From Pseudomonas sp. NBRC 111124 (GTDB taxonomy: Bacteria; Pseudomonadota; Gammaproteobacteria; Pseudomonadales; Pseudomonadaceae), in the NCBI RefSeq assembly GCF_001320245.1, contig NZ_BCBA01000036.1:1-64000 (forward strand): DNA of 64,000 bases, in the 5' to 3' direction. Positions 62,497 through 64,000 of the stretch are shown one piece after another (positions within the stretch are counted from its first letter, which is position 1; every line of letters starts with the position of its first letter). The notes beneath the pieces were generated by a model that was not told the origin of the DNA, ran no database searches, and saw nothing but the letters and a program-made list of their open reading frames with translations. The translations under genes and the position numbers were made by a program.

Positions 62497-63243
62497 ATGA
62501 CACTTGTCAAACTGACATCCGTGGCCGTGCTGGCACTCGCTCTGGGCGCGTGCCAGAGCCTGTTCGCACCCAATTACCGGGCCCCGCTCGAGGTCAAGCG
62601 TGATGCCTGGGAGCACGTCAAACCCGGCTGCAGCGCAAGCGACTGCCCGCTGGTGAACATCGATACCGTGCACTTCCCGGCCCAGCCCAAGCTCGATGCC
62701 ATCGTCGAAAAGCGCCTGCTGCAGCTGACTGAAGACAATCAGCATGGCACCGCGCCAAGCACCCTGCAGGCCTACGAGCAGCAATACCTGGCCAATGCCG
62801 ACAAACGCAACAGCAGCTACCTGCAAGCCAAGGTACGCGAGCAGCATGACGGGCTGGTGATCATCGAGCTGTCCAGCTACCTCGACAGCGGCGGCGCCCA
62901 CGGCATGCCAGGGCGCGGTTTCATCAACTATTCGCGCAAGCTGGACAAGGTGCTGACCCTGCAGGACATGCTGGTGCCAGGCCAGGAAGAAACCTTCTGG
63001 AAGACCGTGGAAGAGTCGCACCGTGCCTGGCTGATCAGCGTGGGCATGGACAAGGATGCCGAGTTCGTCAAGACCTGGCCCTTCAAGCGCTCGCCGCACA
63101 TCGCCCTGACGTACGGCGCGCTGGTGGTGAAGTACGAGGTCTATGCCATCGCGCCCTACTCCATGGGCCACGTGGAACTGAAAATCCCTTATCCACGCCT
63201 GAACGGCGTGCTCAAGCCTGAGCTGTTTCCCGGCCGCGGCTGA
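62497..63243 (+). CDS. DUF3298 (RsiV-like) lipoprotein
   Basis: A 248-residue lipoprotein. Its signal peptide ends at lipobox LGAC, with Cys19 as the lipidated residue. The exported part has the DUF3298 pattern, including YLDSGGAHGMPGRGFINYS and a C-terminal YEVYAIAPYSMGHVELKIPY. The fold is shared with the sensor domain of the lysozyme-responsive anti-sigma factor RsiV, but there is no anti-sigma region here. It might bind a cell-wall ligand or lysozyme; that is inference. Its end overlaps the convergent transporter gene by 32 bases. Confidence 0.83.
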   Translation: MTLVKLTSVAVLALALGACQSLFAPNYRAPLEVKRDAWEHVKPGCSASDCPLVNIDTVHFPAQPKLDAIVEKRLLQLTEDNQHGTAPSTLQAYEQQYLANADKRNSSYLQAKVREQHDGLVIIELSSYLDSGGAHGMPGRGFINYSRKLDKVLTLQDMLVPGQEETFWKTVEESHRAWLISVGMDKDAEFVKTWPFKRSPHIALTYGALVVKYEVYAIAPYSMGHVELKIPYPRLNGVLKPELFPGRG

Positions 63244-64000
63244 AGCTCAGTAACCCGTGCAGCCCACCTGCCAGCAGCAATGCTGGCAGGGTAGCCCCCA
63301 GCTCCGGCGCCTCGGCGGCGATCACGTGATAGGCCGCCACACCCACCACCCAGGCCACCAGCGCCTGCCAGTGCAAACCATCGACCTGAGCCGGCAGGCC
63401 GCGACGACGGATCACGTAGTGGTCCATCAGCACCACGCCGAACAGCGGTGCGAACACCGAACCGATCAGCAGCAGGAAGTTCTCGTACTGGGCAAGTGGT
63501 GCCAGCAGGGCAATCAGGGTGCACAGCACACCAATGGCCAACGCCAGGTGCTCGATCTTCAGCGGCAACAGCACACCCGTGGAAACGGCCGCCGAGTGGA
63601 TATCGGCGAAGGCTTTTTCCGACTCGTCCAGCAGGATCAGCAGCAGCGGGATCCCCATGCCTGCACCTGCCAGGGTGAGCAGCAGCGCATTGGCGTCGCC
63701 ACTGGCGGCAAAGGCCAAGGTATAGGCCACGCCTAGGCTCATCAGCCAGGTGTTGCCGATGAAATAGCCCAGCACCGTACCGCCAAACACATGCTTGCCA
63801 TTGCGGGCGAAGCGCGAATAGTCGGCAATCAGCGGCAACCAGGACAGCGGCATGGCGATGACGATGTCAAAGCCCACCGCCAGCGACATCGAACCGTCCC
63901 CGGCGCGGCTCCACAGTTCAACCAGGTCGGCCTTGGCGAACAGGTTCCAGGTCAGCCACAGGCAGGCGCCCAGCAATACCCAGATGCCCCAGGCGCGCAG
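63212..64000 (-). CDS. NCS1-family transporter, CytX-like (N terminus outside the window)
   Basis: A partial gene, with 262 codons inside the window and the frame open to its right edge. The protein has about eight hydrophobic segments and the NCS1 marks PLSWLPLIADYSRFARNGKH and FLLLIGSVFAPLFGVVLMDHY. Among NCS1 permeases it looks closest to the CytX group, linked to thiamine precursor (hydroxymethylpyrimidine) uptake. Cytosine or another nucleobase cannot be excluded. The C terminus overlaps the DUF3298 gene tail to tail. Confidence 0.8.
   Translation of the reverse strand: MRAWGIWVLLGACLWLTWNLFAKADLVELWSRAGDGSMSLAVGFDIVIAMPLSWLPLIADYSRFARNGKHVFGGTVLGYFIGNTWLMSLGVAYTLAFAASGDANALLLTLAGAGMGIPLLLILLDESEKAFADIHSAAVSTGVLLPLKIEHLALAIGVLCTLIALLAPLAQYENFLLLIGSVFAPLFGVVLMDHYVIRRRGLPAQVDGLHWQALVAWVVGVAAYHVIAAEAPELGATLPALLLAGGLHGLLSFSRGRETAQA

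Overview
The window is chromosomal DNA of a fluorescent Pseudomonas, most likely the P. putida group. This rests on protein recognition and gene order: the nnrD-tsaE-amiB-mutL-miaA-hfq-hflX-hflK-hflC run, braC-type branched-chain amino acid transport, azurin, and pncB-nadE. High G+C with strong G/C third positions and P. putida-style REP hairpins agree. No prophage, transposon, integron or CRISPR array was found. It is mostly core genome with a few accessory-looking genes.

Layout. 1-3370: TetR repressor of the DesT/FabR type, AGE-family sugar isomerase, YdfG-type dehydrogenase, then a 594-base gap rich in DnaA-box-like 9-mers. 3371-8459: livF-livG-livM-livH-livK (braGFEDC), high-affinity branched-chain amino acid ABC uptake. 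8930-10966: pncB-nadE, NAD salvage. 11010-12393: azurin with an ANR-like box, a 29-codon small ORF, and a LOG-type nucleotide phosphoribohydrolase. 12523-18505: ygiQ, dnaB, and the rpsF-rpsR-DUF2232-rplI operon. 18813-22141: rnr-rlmB. 22413-22674: two identical tRNA-Leu(CAG) genes. 22862-25440: iron-type ABC binding protein and permease without an ATPase. 25496-28102: DUF2867-like protein and a chemoreceptor. 28290-30825: hisZ-purA.

31127-40563 is a long leftward superoperon: NAD(P)HX repair (nnrD), tRNA t6A (tsaE), cell-wall amidase (amiB), mismatch repair (mutL), tRNA i6A (miaA), RNA chaperone (hfq), ribosome GTPase (hflX) and the FtsH regulators (hflK, hflC). queG diverges from it. 41722-44141: TRIC/YicG-like membrane protein, orn and rsgA. 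44255-46657: a lone TIR-like protein, then motA-motB behind a clear FliA-type promoter. 46788-52922: HDOD protein, rhodanese, psd, serB, and a YtjB/AhpA-family membrane protein with an unusual C-terminal domain. 53015-59572: PqiC-like lipoprotein, then parE - phytase-like esterase - retropepsin-like protease - parC, so both topoisomerase IV subunits flank two periplasmic genes. 59609-62311: yqiA, cpdA, yqiB and nudF, the same neighbourhood as E. coli parE. 62497-64000: DUF3298 lipoprotein overlapping tail-to-tail with a truncated NCS1 (CytX-like) transporter.

Most interesting points: the DnaA-box-like cluster near 3 kb; the small ORF plus GTATAC palindrome ahead of the LOG gene; the TIR-like protein without its catalytic glutamate; the YtjB protein with a cyclase-like tail; and recurrent stem-loop families between genes. 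No wholly new multi-gene system can be claimed from sequence alone.
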